The notes under the pieces are model-generated. The model did not search any database and was not told where the DNA came from. It saw nothing but the letters and a program-made list of their open reading frames with translations. 64,000 nt of DNA from Saprospiraceae bacterium (GTDB lineage Bacteria > Bacteroidota > Bacteroidia > Chitinophagales > Saprospiraceae): assembly GCA_016714085.1 (NCBI GenBank), contig JADJNW010000015.1, positions 62,001 to 126,000 of the forward strand, given 5' to 3'. This document shows positions 21,401-27,335 of this stretch, one piece after another (position 1 is the first letter of the stretch; each line of letters begins with the position of its first letter). Both the position numbers and the translations under genes were made by a program.

Positions 21401-23881
21401 GTACAACGGTCTATTGGGATGCAAGTGCGAACTCGACTTATCATAACGACGTGGCGGGTATTGGTCAGGATATGTGTACGGCATTGAATCAAAAGCAATC
21501 GCGCTCAGCGAATAGTGACTATTTGGTTACCATGGCTTTGGGCAGTGCAGTTGAAACAACAAATGCCGCGAATACCAATGCTTTCACAAACGACTTGGCG
21601 TATCTGGTATGGGGTAATGATAATGGTGTAACAACTTTCAATACAGCGGTAAGCGGTACGAACGTCAACTCGCGTCTCGGCAGAGTCTGGAAAGTACAAA
21701 AGAGTGCCAATTGGGATGATAACCAAGATATTACCTTGTGTTTCAACGGCGGCTATAACGAAGAGAACTATCTCATCATTAGTGATGCCAACACTTTTGC
21801 TACTCTTGATCTTGAGCAGGCACTAGATGCTAATGGTTGTATTGCTTTTAACTCGGCTTTATTGGAAGATGGTGATTTCTTCTCACTTGGCGTCGAAGTT
21901 TCTGGCCCAGCATGCGTGAATCCAGGTATTTCCATGTGGTTGCGGGCAGATGCAGGCACAGTTGATGGTACTTCCTGGCTTGACCAAAGTGGTAAAAATG
22001 TGAATGCTACTGGTGTCAATCCACCTACGCTGACAACAGGCGCTATTAACTTCAATCCGGCAATGGTGTTCGATGGCACGAATGATTACATGACACTCTC
22101 TTCCTTGGATGTGTTGCCATACAACTCTAGCAACCGAACGATAATAGGCATCGGTTACTCTGCTAACGTTACGGGGGTACGTAGTATAATGTCTTATGGC
22201 ACAGCTACTAATAATACCAACCAGCGTATCGGTCAAAATGCTGCTGCGGCGAGGTATTCTTCGGGAACGGTAGCAGGGCAATTTGTTGATGTTGCTGGTT
22301 TCTGGACTGCCAATGCACCATCTATACTATCCACTTCGTATGAAGATTTAGCAACAGATGTGGCTTCGATTTATAAAGATGGCAAGTCGCTTAGTAATAC
22401 GAATATTACTACGCCGTGGAATACTGCTTCTTCTGGAGCTGCAGGTCGTATTGGTGCGAATGCAGCGGCTTCTGCCGCAGAGTTCTGGAGTGGCGGCATT
22501 GGTGAACTCATTATTTATGATCGCATATTAAGTGCATTAGAGCTGCAACAAGTACATTCTTATTTATCCTTGAAATATGGTATCACATTGGATCAGACGG
22601 TTGCGCAAGATTATGTGGCGAGCGATGGTTTGACCTTGATGTGGGAAGCAGCAGCGAATGGGTCTTACAACCACGACCTATCGGGTATAGGTTTGGATGG
22701 CTGTACGGGCTTGAATCAGAAGCAATCGAGATCGGTGAACGGGGATGCGGTGATTACGATGGGTTTGGGGAGCATTGAGGTGGATAATTCGAGCAATAGC
22801 AACGTGTTTGACGCAGATTTGAGTTTTTTGGTATGGGGTAATAATAATGGATCATTGTCAGAAATCACGACAGATTTGCCGGCGCAGTTTAGCGTGGGCG
22901 CTTATCGCCTGGCGCGGGAATGGAAAGTGGATGAGACGAATAATGTGGGGAGTGCAGGTAAAAGCGAATCTGAATATGCCACCGCTAGCAGGGGCGATCT
23001 CAGGTTCGGTAGCCTCGGAAATTCGCTTGCTGATCGATCGGGATGGAGATGGAGATTTCACCACAGGAGTGGTGGATATTATCACCGCCTCGGATTACAG
23101 CGGAGGGATAGCCACATTCGATAACGTTGATTTTCTGGATGGAGATGTGTTCACGGTAGGAACAAAGTTGCCGGATGTGAGCCTGTCGTTGAAGGTGCTA
23201 CTGCAAGGAGCAGCGATTGGAGCGGGAGCGGGGATGATGCGCAATGACTTGCAGACCTTTGGCATGACCTACAGTGAACCAGATATACTGCCGATCACCG
23301 ATCCTTATCAAGGGACAAGTATGTATGCAGATATCAATAATCCTGCGGGGGTAGTAGGGACTTTGGTAGATTGGGTGGAAGTACAAATACGCAGTGTGGC
23401 TGATCCGAATATCATATTGGAACAAAAGTCTTTGTTATTGCAAACAGATGGAGATGTAGTGGAGGTGGATGGAAGCACACCAAAGTTTGTACCTCAGGGG
23501 CAAGCCGTACATATCGTGGTACGCCATCGCAATCACCTTGCGGTGATGAGCAATTCGATCGGGGTATTCCAGGATGTGGTAAGTTATGACTTCACCACGG
23601 GACTGAGTCAGGCACACAAAGTAGATTCGGGGGATCCGGATATGATGGTTCAGGTGAATGGACATTGGACGCTGTGGGCAGCTGATAACTTCCACGATGC
23701 TTTTATCGATGCCAATGACTTCGGAGCAGTGAATACGGATGTAATACAAGGGATCTATGGTCAATACCTCTCAACGGATGTGTACATGGATGGCTTTTTG
23801 GATGCGAATGATTATGGATTGACGAATGCGAACCTGGGAATCGGGAGTTATTCGGCATTGGCATATTATAACTATCCATGA
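7972..23881 (+). CDS. Giant modular surface protein 1 (reconstructed across three frameshifts)
   Basis: If joined, about 5,300 residues. Start ATG 7972 gives a signal peptide (MRPFYTPCLRVIFAIVLSS, cleavage near FAT). Then come a CSLREA-like motif (TVTNLLDSGAGSLRQAIIDA) and a right-handed beta-helix head of Asn/Thr/Ile-rich rungs (to about 9400), and a short domain with SICATGCDVEVFV. Eleven units of about 1.17-1.29 kb follow, starting near 9718, 10948, 12121, 13338, 14553, 15771, 16950, 18239, 19443, 20670 and 21904. Each has a LamG/ConA-like half (GPACVxxGIxxWLRAD to YLALKYGITL) and a conserved half (DIAGIGRDDC, QKQSKSVN, LPDGAYFTLG). The C-terminus has a domain typical of Bacteroidota surface proteins (VSLSLKVLLQGAA) and two dockerin-like loops, but no T9SS sorting domain. 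Frame breaks: near 12425 (T missing), 21378-21382 (extra G), 22947-22950 (two G missing). Probable adhesin or polysaccharide-binding fibre; function inferred. Confidence 0.75.
12426..21446 (+). CDS. Giant protein 1, frame segment B: units 3-10
   Basis: Continuous frame resuming at TGG 12426 (WRIGGNYNSHLVW) and running through the rest of unit 3 to unit 10. The first ATG in the segment, 12828, is only an internal methionine. Unit 5 has a WYRAD variant and unit 10 begins GPGCADNADILTWLRAD, a divergent type shared with unit 10 of giant 2. The tail after SITEGG is out of frame because of the five-G run at 21378-21382. Confidence 0.75.
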   Translation, partial: WRIGGNYNSHLVWVNELGYESFGNNNRIDGFATPEGTNIPHIYSASQSNTNSAKLFWNNKTIHSSTRTTYFPNEPVWLGNSRAGYRYKGDITEFILYNRALSNTEIQQINSYLSLKYGITLDQTTPTDYLASDGMTTMWKATDNVGFGQDIAGIGLDQCTDLHQKQSKSVNSDALITMAVGDSVASSNATNINEVLVDNTFLVWSNNGASTVIDQSVSKMGINSTMRMSRIWKVDKSDEWSDIDITICIPQMGERYLLIDKNSTGFDDDANTVEYRFDFAKSCVTINSSELPDGAYFTLSTKISGPACVDNGIQNWLRADYGTGITTQGGTVSSWIDFSGNANNATGTGDPSYDVTNAINFNPVIYYDGSDAHNLANSVVGNYSIFTISRMEGPDNQRVFQSQTGNVLMGYHAGTEDDLYLNGWLNNSAKAATTDVNMYSLQRTTASNAYEFRGEGNVIKSGTGSQNVTWKMNIGGTLTYNEASRVYVAEVAIYDEDLPAADVQKIESYLAIKYGLTLSTDSDGDNIALETTPINEGDYVDSDGNVIWDASANSTYHNDIAGIGRDDCTELYQKQSKSANSDALVTMALGDEVQPINENNDFTINIDQTFLVWGNNNGSTEFSTALNGTEATARISRVWKVDKSATWEDTEIFICFDNQDDLSFLVVNNTDPNFATIDAEHRLDANGCVNILSSDLPDGAYFTIGRELYGPACVNAGIQAWYRADGGGSSSSEWNDVSNNNQHTTGGTTLAYTGAESDAINFNAGFRFDGNDRYNLPTTTNLGLNGTGNYSVFSVARPYDTGVRTILGRNTSGTNQFVYAYNGGNVQVFVGGGGGTCAPTAPGAGANEVTLGAVVRSSGMATAYTDGLAGSNVTCTANFDADPLSIGYRYNNYFYGVMSEVVVYNRALSNDEVRRVNSYLALKYGVTLDQTTPTDYLASDGVTKMWTAADNSGYGSDIAGIGRDDCTQLNQKQSKSANSDALISMALGATFETDNASNIETINNDKSFLVWSNNNLATTFTESVSLSGIGSTMRTARVWKVDKSSNWSDQDITICISQSGERYLLIDSETDAGDGIFNEVANVTEYVLDVSTGCVTINSADLPDGAYFTLGLKIAGPACVDSGIEMWLRGDYSATGAQWTDYSGNNIKATQATAGSQPTLNTSAINFNPGLSFDGNDFMDFGSNLGITGTNAYTLFSVTLWNSGNGVIGYKDACDGFLYRSDYVGVGVCNNGAASVTSTMATAGLPYTSTVSRSGSNYNLYYNGGGKVTATNATSIPSRNLSLGVHSTGRHNGILAEVIKYNRALTDMEVQQVNSYLSLKYGITLNQSAVSGGTDYLASDGVAYWTADATDTYEHDIAGIGRDSCTDLHQKQSKSVNTDDIVTMALGDEVAASNVANMNTIPTDKSFLVWANNNGNFDFGADATGVNATARMNRVWRVQKTANWEDQTITMCFGSGAYNDTEYLIISNADPLFGTVDIEHQLDGNGCVSFDSGELPDDAYFTLGRALRGPACVNGGVKLWLRADDVAIGNLVNALGWSDYSNNENDFTTVVSDPANISGSLNYNNYVEFDSGDRLDKASISSAFTAGEVFIVQQTAADGGHGFYFGGTANSAWNAVSDDIYENFGSSANRIGWDVNTGTIVDTYTGLMTIPNANIELTNWNLYNVSAATNDWRAYLNGFTSAKISSGITPAFPGANNYIGFGGATYLNGNISEVVLYSRALTDAERQKVQSYLSIKYGITLSGDTDGDGSAFETGAFNEGDYVASNDAVFWDASANSTYHNDIAGIGRDSCTGLLQKQSASINTGSVVRMALGDAFEVDNISNTSTITADRSFLLWGSNGMATTFGTAVDYSTTNMYNSTVRMNRVWKVQKTNWTDQNITLCFNQSGERYLLVDEDGGSFEDDANTKEYSLNFTTGCITFSSSSLPNGATFTLATKITGPACVNTGIQLWLRADYGATGTQWTDFSGNQNTMLSNTGAIGYNTSGINYNPSYTFTSDNFRRDDLLASDGNGTIIFVGFKTVNSGWDTGIGFGVDGDDPLLGTNGSNFSFFQDSENPDPVYSISTIDLNRPYVFGADWINEANAGVGMDMRLDGRAETQVNNVSSVGAEFSIGSQYDNGEYWDGDIAEAIVYDRKISADEYQRVESYLALKYGITLSVPMANADYDYVSYDGSSEVVMWSAVDNFGYHNDIAGIGREDCTELHQRQSKSVNGDDPVTIAMGDAVAATNATNPNDVGTDRTFLVWGNNDGVLDFLDDVEGATNATARLDRIWKVDKSATWQDDGITICFTSTYADQYLLIDNDADFSSVSTEAVLDANGCASISSSALMDGAYFTVGKALMGPACVDGGIRLWLRGDIGVTDASSIISQWNDQSGNGGHVTPVAATKEPLVFTGNATTNYNPSLTFDGVNDELYNTTYDPWSANTDGTVFVSFKSRATNVRKFFSIGADGDDPAFGVDGAAANGLRVFHDASVPTSITSTDAYIDDQSTVGAFTWATGANQGIEIRTNGKSFVNATVDMVTFDPTDMFIGSSDAAEFWLGEINEVVVYNRKLSATEIQKVESYLALKYGTTLDQTTNTDYLASDDSKMWENDNDGFEHDIAGLGKDECTGLHQKQSSSVNADDVVTFAMGDALAATNADNANAVTNDLSFFTWANDNGNTDVFSTMVTAANAELRMARIWKVDKFNWEDQDITICFDGQIGERYLLIDNNSATLASIDQEIALDPLTGCATFSSLELGHGYYFSLGTKILGPGCADNADILTWLRADYGATPAQWNDFSGRTTHATSVNQPVAGSIMNFNPAMDFEGTDFYTFAGLDINYTVTDRDPITVLTIYQPDVTGRGVWGNDNAGFDRFLNTDVVSDGNANAAYSGGNTVGQITLVTSIMDEGAASGSFVFADGQRTLTFTQSGSGGGITGTYLGDNNGTNAANSAFDGRIAEFAVYRGALTDAQRQQAESYLALKYGITLSTDNNGNSTALEVISGSITEGGLCRKRRYNGLLGCKCELDLS
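21382..23124 (+). CDS. Giant protein 1, frame segment C: end of unit 10, unit 11
   Basis: Resumes as DYVASDGTTVYWDASANS at 21382 and covers the last part of unit 10 and all of unit 11, including GLNQKQSRSVNGDAVITMG near 22720. From 22679 it enters the segment duplicated at 41287. True frame ends at the G run 22947-22950; the following 58 residues to 23124 are out of frame. Confidence 0.7.
   Translation, partial: DYVASDGTTVYWDASANSTYHNDVAGIGQDMCTALNQKQSRSANSDYLVTMALGSAVETTNAANTNAFTNDLAYLVWGNDNGVTTFNTAVSGTNVNSRLGRVWKVQKSANWDDNQDITLCFNGGYNEENYLIISDANTFATLDLEQALDANGCIAFNSALLEDGDFFSLGVEVSGPACVNPGISMWLRADAGTVDGTSWLDQSGKNVNATGVNPPTLTTGAINFNPAMVFDGTNDYMTLSSLDVLPYNSSNRTIIGIGYSANVTGVRSIMSYGTATNNTNQRIGQNAAAARYSSGTVAGQFVDVAGFWTANAPSILSTSYEDLATDVASIYKDGKSLSNTNITTPWNTASSGAAGRIGANAAASAAEFWSGGIGELIIYDRILSALELQQVHSYLSLKYGITLDQTVAQDYVASDGLTLMWEAAANGSYNHDLSGIGLDGCTGLNQKQSRSVNGDAVITMGLGSIEVDNSSNSNVFDADLSFLVWGNNNGSLSEITTDLPAQFSVGAYRLAREWKVDETNNVGSAGKSESEYATASRGDLRFGSLGNSLADRSGWRWRFHHRSGGYYHRLGLQRRDSHIR
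22949..23881 (+). CDS. Giant protein 1, frame segment D: C-terminal domain and dockerin-like loops
   Basis: Reads GVQVKANLNMPPLAGAISG onward to TGA 23879-23881. DVSLSLKVLLQGAA to HIVVRHRNHLAVMS is a domain I know from many Bacteroidota secreted proteins. The end holds two loops, DNFHDAFIDANDF and DVYMDGFLDANDY, each with acids at positions 1, 5, 9 and 12 and an aliphatic at 8, spaced 31 residues apart, as in dockerins. ATG 22847 precedes the frame break and is not a real start. Confidence 0.7.
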   Translation, partial: GVQVKANLNMPPLAGAISGSVASEIRLLIDRDGDGDFTTGVVDIITASDYSGGIATFDNVDFLDGDVFTVGTKLPDVSLSLKVLLQGAAIGAGAGMMRNDLQTFGMTYSEPDILPITDPYQGTSMYADINNPAGVVGTLVDWVEVQIRSVADPNIILEQKSLLLQTDGDVVEVDGSTPKFVPQGQAVHIVVRHRNHLAVMSNSIGVFQDVVSYDFTTGLSQAHKVDSGDPDMMVQVNGHWTLWAADNFHDAFIDANDFGAVNTDVIQGIYGQYLSTDVYMDGFLDANDYGLTNANLGIGSYSALAYYNYP

Positions 23882-23912
23882 TAATAAAAAAAGAAAAAGA
23901 TTGCAAATCAAG

Positions 23913-23937
23913 GAGGGCAGTCAAAGAGGCTGCCCTC
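23913..23937 (+). promoter_or_regulatory. Intercistronic hairpin between giant gene 1 and its partner
   Basis: Perfect stem GAGGGCAG (23913-23920) / CTGCCCTC (23930-23937) with a 9-nt loop, followed by A-rich sequence and not a T run, so not a classical terminator on the plus strand. It lies 22 bp before the partner's ATG and is identical in the second unit. Possible roles are mRNA processing or stability, or translational control. Confidence 0.55.
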
Positions 23938-23959
23938 AAAAACAAAAAAAAGAGTTACC

Positions 23960-25105
23960 ATGAAAATAATTTACACGATCAAAACCTGGGCAGTGGGAAT
24001 TGCCTTGATGCTGGTGTCGGAGCTGCTATTGGCACAGGGAGCAATTGCTATTGATTTACAGAATGTAACAGTGGATGGGACGAGCTTGTGCTTCGATGTA
24101 TATTTGAGTCAGGGAGCAGGTTACACCCCGGCACAAAATGGAGGAGAATGGACAGCGATCACATTGACCTTTGATTTGGATGTATTGACACCGACGATGG
24201 GCTTGTCTCTGGATCGGACCAATGCGATGTTCAGCAATGGGAATAATGCGATCATAGATGCGACGAACCTGGCAGCGCCGAATCCACCGCCGGGATCGGT
24301 GATGGGATATGAGACCAAAGGTCGTTTAAGTATCACGAATGGGACGCAGAAAGCCTTGCCGGTTAGTCCGACCCATGCCTTTAGTGTTTGTTATCCGATA
24401 TTGGGAGGACCGGTTACCACAGATGGGACCTCGGATGTACAGATTAGGACGAGTACGTTGGCGACGGGTTCGTTTTGGACAAATGGGACGTTATTTTCGC
24501 AGCCCTTATCGCCTCAGGATGCGATGGAGCCCTTACCGATAGAGTTGTTGTTATTTGAGTTGAGGGGAGCGGGCTGTGAAATGGAGTTGTATTGGGAGAC
24601 GGCGCGGGAGCGGAATTTGGCTTATTATGAGATAGAGTTGAGCAAGGATGGACGGGTATTCAGTGGGGTGTGGCAGCACAAGCCGGCATCCCCGAATTCG
24701 ACGAGTAGGCGGGCGTACAGGTATGCGATTCCGAGGGAATATCAGGATCAGTATTTGAGGATGAAGGCGGTGGATATAGATGGAGTGTATGAGTATTCGG
24801 AGGTGATTTATGTGAAGAGTCGATGCGAGGACAAGGAATACGAGCTGCATTTATATCCGAATCCGAATTACACGACGGAGTTGGTGGTGGAGTTGAAGAG
24901 TGCGCAAGCGGTAGAAAAGGTGGAGTTGCAATTATTGGATGCATATGGTAAATTATTAAGAAAACAGAAGGTGGAGCAAGTGGAAGTGGGCATCAACAAA
25001 ATATCGATGGAGACAGCAGATTTGCCCACGGGTACTTATTTCATCAAAATCCTTGGCATTGACCAACTTCAATCTCCTCTCAAATTTATTCGTTCCAATT
25101 TTTGA
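23960..25105 (+). CDS. T9SS type A sorting-domain protein, predicted surface partner of giant 1
   Basis: A 381-residue secreted protein. The signal peptide is MKIIYTIKTWAVGIALMLVS with cleavage near LLAQ. Residues about 28-200 form a beta-rich domain (VTVDGTSLCFDVYLSQ, TLTFDLDVLTP) that resembles cohesin-type or related beta-sandwich folds; this is a tentative reading. Residues about 200-290 (PLPIELLLFELRGAGCEMEL through YLRMKAVDIDGVYEYSEVIY) are the FN3-like domain that often precedes sorting domains. The C-terminus LHLYPNPN to LPTGTYFIKIL is a Por secretion tail (type A). The gene lies 78 bp after giant 1, which itself lacks a sorting tail, so a role as anchor or carrier is inferred. Frame intact here, broken in copy 2. 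Confidence 0.85.
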   Translation: MKIIYTIKTWAVGIALMLVSELLLAQGAIAIDLQNVTVDGTSLCFDVYLSQGAGYTPAQNGGEWTAITLTFDLDVLTPTMGLSLDRTNAMFSNGNNAIIDATNLAAPNPPPGSVMGYETKGRLSITNGTQKALPVSPTHAFSVCYPILGGPVTTDGTSDVQIRTSTLATGSFWTNGTLFSQPLSPQDAMEPLPIELLLFELRGAGCEMELYWETARERNLAYYEIELSKDGRVFSGVWQHKPASPNSTSRRAYRYAIPREYQDQYLRMKAVDIDGVYEYSEVIYVKSRCEDKEYELHLYPNPNYTTELVVELKSAQAVEKVELQLLDAYGKLLRKQKVEQVEVGINKISMETADLPTGTYFIKILGIDQLQSPLKFIRSNF

Positions 25106-25171
25106 GGAGACTAAATAGCAAGGCGATTTAAAATTGGTTTTATGACTATAACTATGAAGTATATTTAAACC

Positions 25172-25212
25172 AGCGGCGAAATCCTTTTTCAAGGGTATCG
25201 CCGCTCTTTAAT
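25172..25212 (+). terminator. Terminator after unit 1
   Basis: Perfect 8-bp stem AGCGGCGA (25172-25179) / TCGCCGCT (25198-25205), then CTTTAATC. The T tract is weak, but the position 66 bp after the partner gene fits. Confidence 0.6.
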
Positions 25213-25652
25213 CCTTTATGAAAGCATTTGAAAAATAAGACCCTTGATTTTTATATCTATTATTAAAGATAATTATTTGTATGATTGAAAAAAAAGGTAT
25301 TTTTGTGTAATAAATCAACTTTAAGTCGATTTATTACCTTCAAACAAAATCCATCACAACAAGCTTGCATTAAGCAGAATTACACTGCTTAAAACCTTCT
25401 ATTTATTTTGATTAGGTATTATTATATCATAAAAATTGTTTTGTGATTTTTATGATTAGATTTTACGTGTTATGTAATAATATTTCATAACAATGTAATA
25501 TTAACAACCCAACAAATCTCCACTAATTAAGGCTATTCTGTTAGTCAATTGACATGACTAATGGACAGGTATTTACTTTTTATTTCATTGAAATAAAAAT
25601 GTATCAGCTATTTGTATTGCTTATTATTTTTTTAGCAAAAATAAATTCATAT
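25213..25652. other. Intergenic leader of giant gene 2
   Basis: About 440 bp, very AT-rich, no gene recognised. Contains AACAACCCAACAAATCTC (about 25502-25519), matching the core of the leader repeats upstream of giant gene 1. The last 20 bp before the ATG (AAAATAAATTCATAT) also match the giant 1 leader (AAAATAAATTTACATAT), so the start region is conserved between the two units. Confidence 0.5.
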
Positions 25653-27335
25653 ATGAAACAATTTTACACCTCTCCTGCTCGTATAGCACTTTTCTTTGCG
25701 CTATTTTTTTGCTTCCTATCCGGCGCATTTGCTGCTACATTCACGGTTACTAATCTCAATGATAGTGGCGTGGGATCGCTCAGGCAAGCGATTATTGATG
25801 CCAATGCTTCAGGGCCTGGGCCGCACACCATTAATTTTGCAGTGTCGGGTACGATTCCTATCAATTCGAGCCTTCCGGCTATTGCCAACTCAGGTATCAC
25901 CATTGACGGCGGTGGCACTATCACTATCAATGCCCAGGGTGGCGATATTAATCGGGATATTTTCACTATCAATGCTTCCAATACTACTGTGAAAGGCTTT
26001 ACCGTGCAAAACACTGGTAGCCAGTGCTTTGAAGTCGCGGGCAACCTTTCCAATGTCACCATTCAGGACATTATTGCCAATCACACCTCTAACGTAATGG
26101 ACAATATTGTCTATGTGAGCGGCACTTCTACCAATATGACGATCAAAAATGTAATGTGTCTGGCAGGTATGCAAGATGGCTTTCGAGCTTTTCACTTCCA
26201 GGGAGGGACGCAGACCAATCTCCTTTTGGAAGACATTACCGTCAATGTACAGTATCAAGGTATTTATTTTGAGAATACAAATGTGAATAACCTGGATATT
26301 ATCAATGCAACCATCTATGGGTCTTATGACCATATTTATTTCGCTGGTGGTGCATCCTATACGGCTAATGATGTGACCATTGATGGGGAAAATACGGCAA
26401 GCCTGTATTCACAGCGCGATGGCGGAGGAACCGCTATGATTTTTTGTAATTATACCAAAACCAATTGGCAGATTAAGAATATCACTTTAGATGGTGACCG
26501 CGCTAATACCGTGGATGACGCCAATTATGGGATTCGTTTTGACAATGCTAGCAATGGTATTACCATTGATGAGTTATTAGTAAAAGACTTGGATATTTAT
26601 AGTATTTGGTTTAATGGTACGGCTACCAATATTACCATTAACAATACGGATGTGACCACGCCGACTAACGGACATGGCACAACGATGCAAGGTATTCGCT
26701 TTGAAAATACAGTGACCACACTTAGTATGGATAATGTGCTGATTGACATGGATATGGGAGGTACGACAGACGACGCGGATTATGGTATTGTGTTCGCGCA
26801 CGGCTATCAAAGAACAGATGTTACGCTGAATGATGTCACGATCAATGAAGCCGATGGTGATGGTATTTACGTGGATGGCCCTGTGACCAATTTTGCAATC
26901 TCCAACTCTACGATAACCAATAACTTCGATGGTATCGAATTTTATAATGGTTATAATCATACTGGGATCAACTTTACCAATAGCAGCTTTACAGGCAATG
27001 GACGCTCTGGTATCTTTATTAATACCGGTGGCGCTACAAACAGCGGTACGATTTCCGGCAACAATATTTCTAACAATGCCTCTCATGGTTTGTGGTTTTA
27101 TACGGGCAATGGTAACAAACCATTTACAGTTTCCAATAACACGATTTCTTACAACGGTGGTGCCGGTATTTATCTTAATAGCGGCCCGGATGCGATCAAT
27201 ATTACCCAAAACTCTATTTTTAGGAATACAGGCAATGGTATCGAACTCGACGGCGGCGGTAACCTGAGCTACGAAGGGCCAATCGCCCAACGGGAACTGG
27301 ATCAATGGATATGGGTGGTGGTATGTGGCAGGTGA
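25653..27335 (+). CDS. Giant protein 2, frame segment A: signal peptide and beta-helix head
   Basis: Rungs rich in Asn, Thr, Ile and Gly (TNITINNTDVTTPTNG, GISGNN-type repeats) are typical of right-handed beta-helices that bind or cleave polysaccharides; no catalytic residues can be assigned by eye. The frame is true to about 27279, where YEGP should continue as NRPTGTGSMDMGGG. The ATGs at 25554 and 25602 are upstream of the signal peptide and less likely. Confidence 0.72.
   Translation: MKQFYTSPARIALFFALFFCFLSGAFAATFTVTNLNDSGVGSLRQAIIDANASGPGPHTINFAVSGTIPINSSLPAIANSGITIDGGGTITINAQGGDINRDIFTINASNTTVKGFTVQNTGSQCFEVAGNLSNVTIQDIIANHTSNVMDNIVYVSGTSTNMTIKNVMCLAGMQDGFRAFHFQGGTQTNLLLEDITVNVQYQGIYFENTNVNNLDIINATIYGSYDHIYFAGGASYTANDVTIDGENTASLYSQRDGGGTAMIFCNYTKTNWQIKNITLDGDRANTVDDANYGIRFDNASNGITIDELLVKDLDIYSIWFNGTATNITINNTDVTTPTNGHGTTMQGIRFENTVTTLSMDNVLIDMDMGGTTDDADYGIVFAHGYQRTDVTLNDVTINEADGDGIYVDGPVTNFAISNSTITNNFDGIEFYNGYNHTGINFTNSSFTGNGRSGIFINTGGATNSGTISGNNISNNASHGLWFYTGNGNKPFTVSNNTISYNGGAGIYLNSGPDAINITQNSIFRNTGNGIELDGGGNLSYEGPIAQRELDQWIWVVVCGR

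Larger units (their letters stand above)
22679..25105 (+). repeat. 2.4-kb duplicated cassette, copy 1
   Basis: Nearly identical to 41287-43709. It begins inside repeat unit 11 at TATCGGGTATAGG and ends exactly at the stop codon of the downstream T9SS-sorted gene; flanks on both sides are unrelated or only homologous at protein level. Codon choice inside (many G-ending codons such as GCG, GGG, TTG) differs from the preceding repeat units. This copy has only one frame-breaking indel (22947-22950). Confidence 0.92.

Noticed and set aside
23120..23881. Own T9SS sorting tail on the giant protein
   Set aside because: The end has dockerin-like loops and stops at ALAYYNYP; the PNP-type strand and GxYxxxx pattern of sorting tails are absent.
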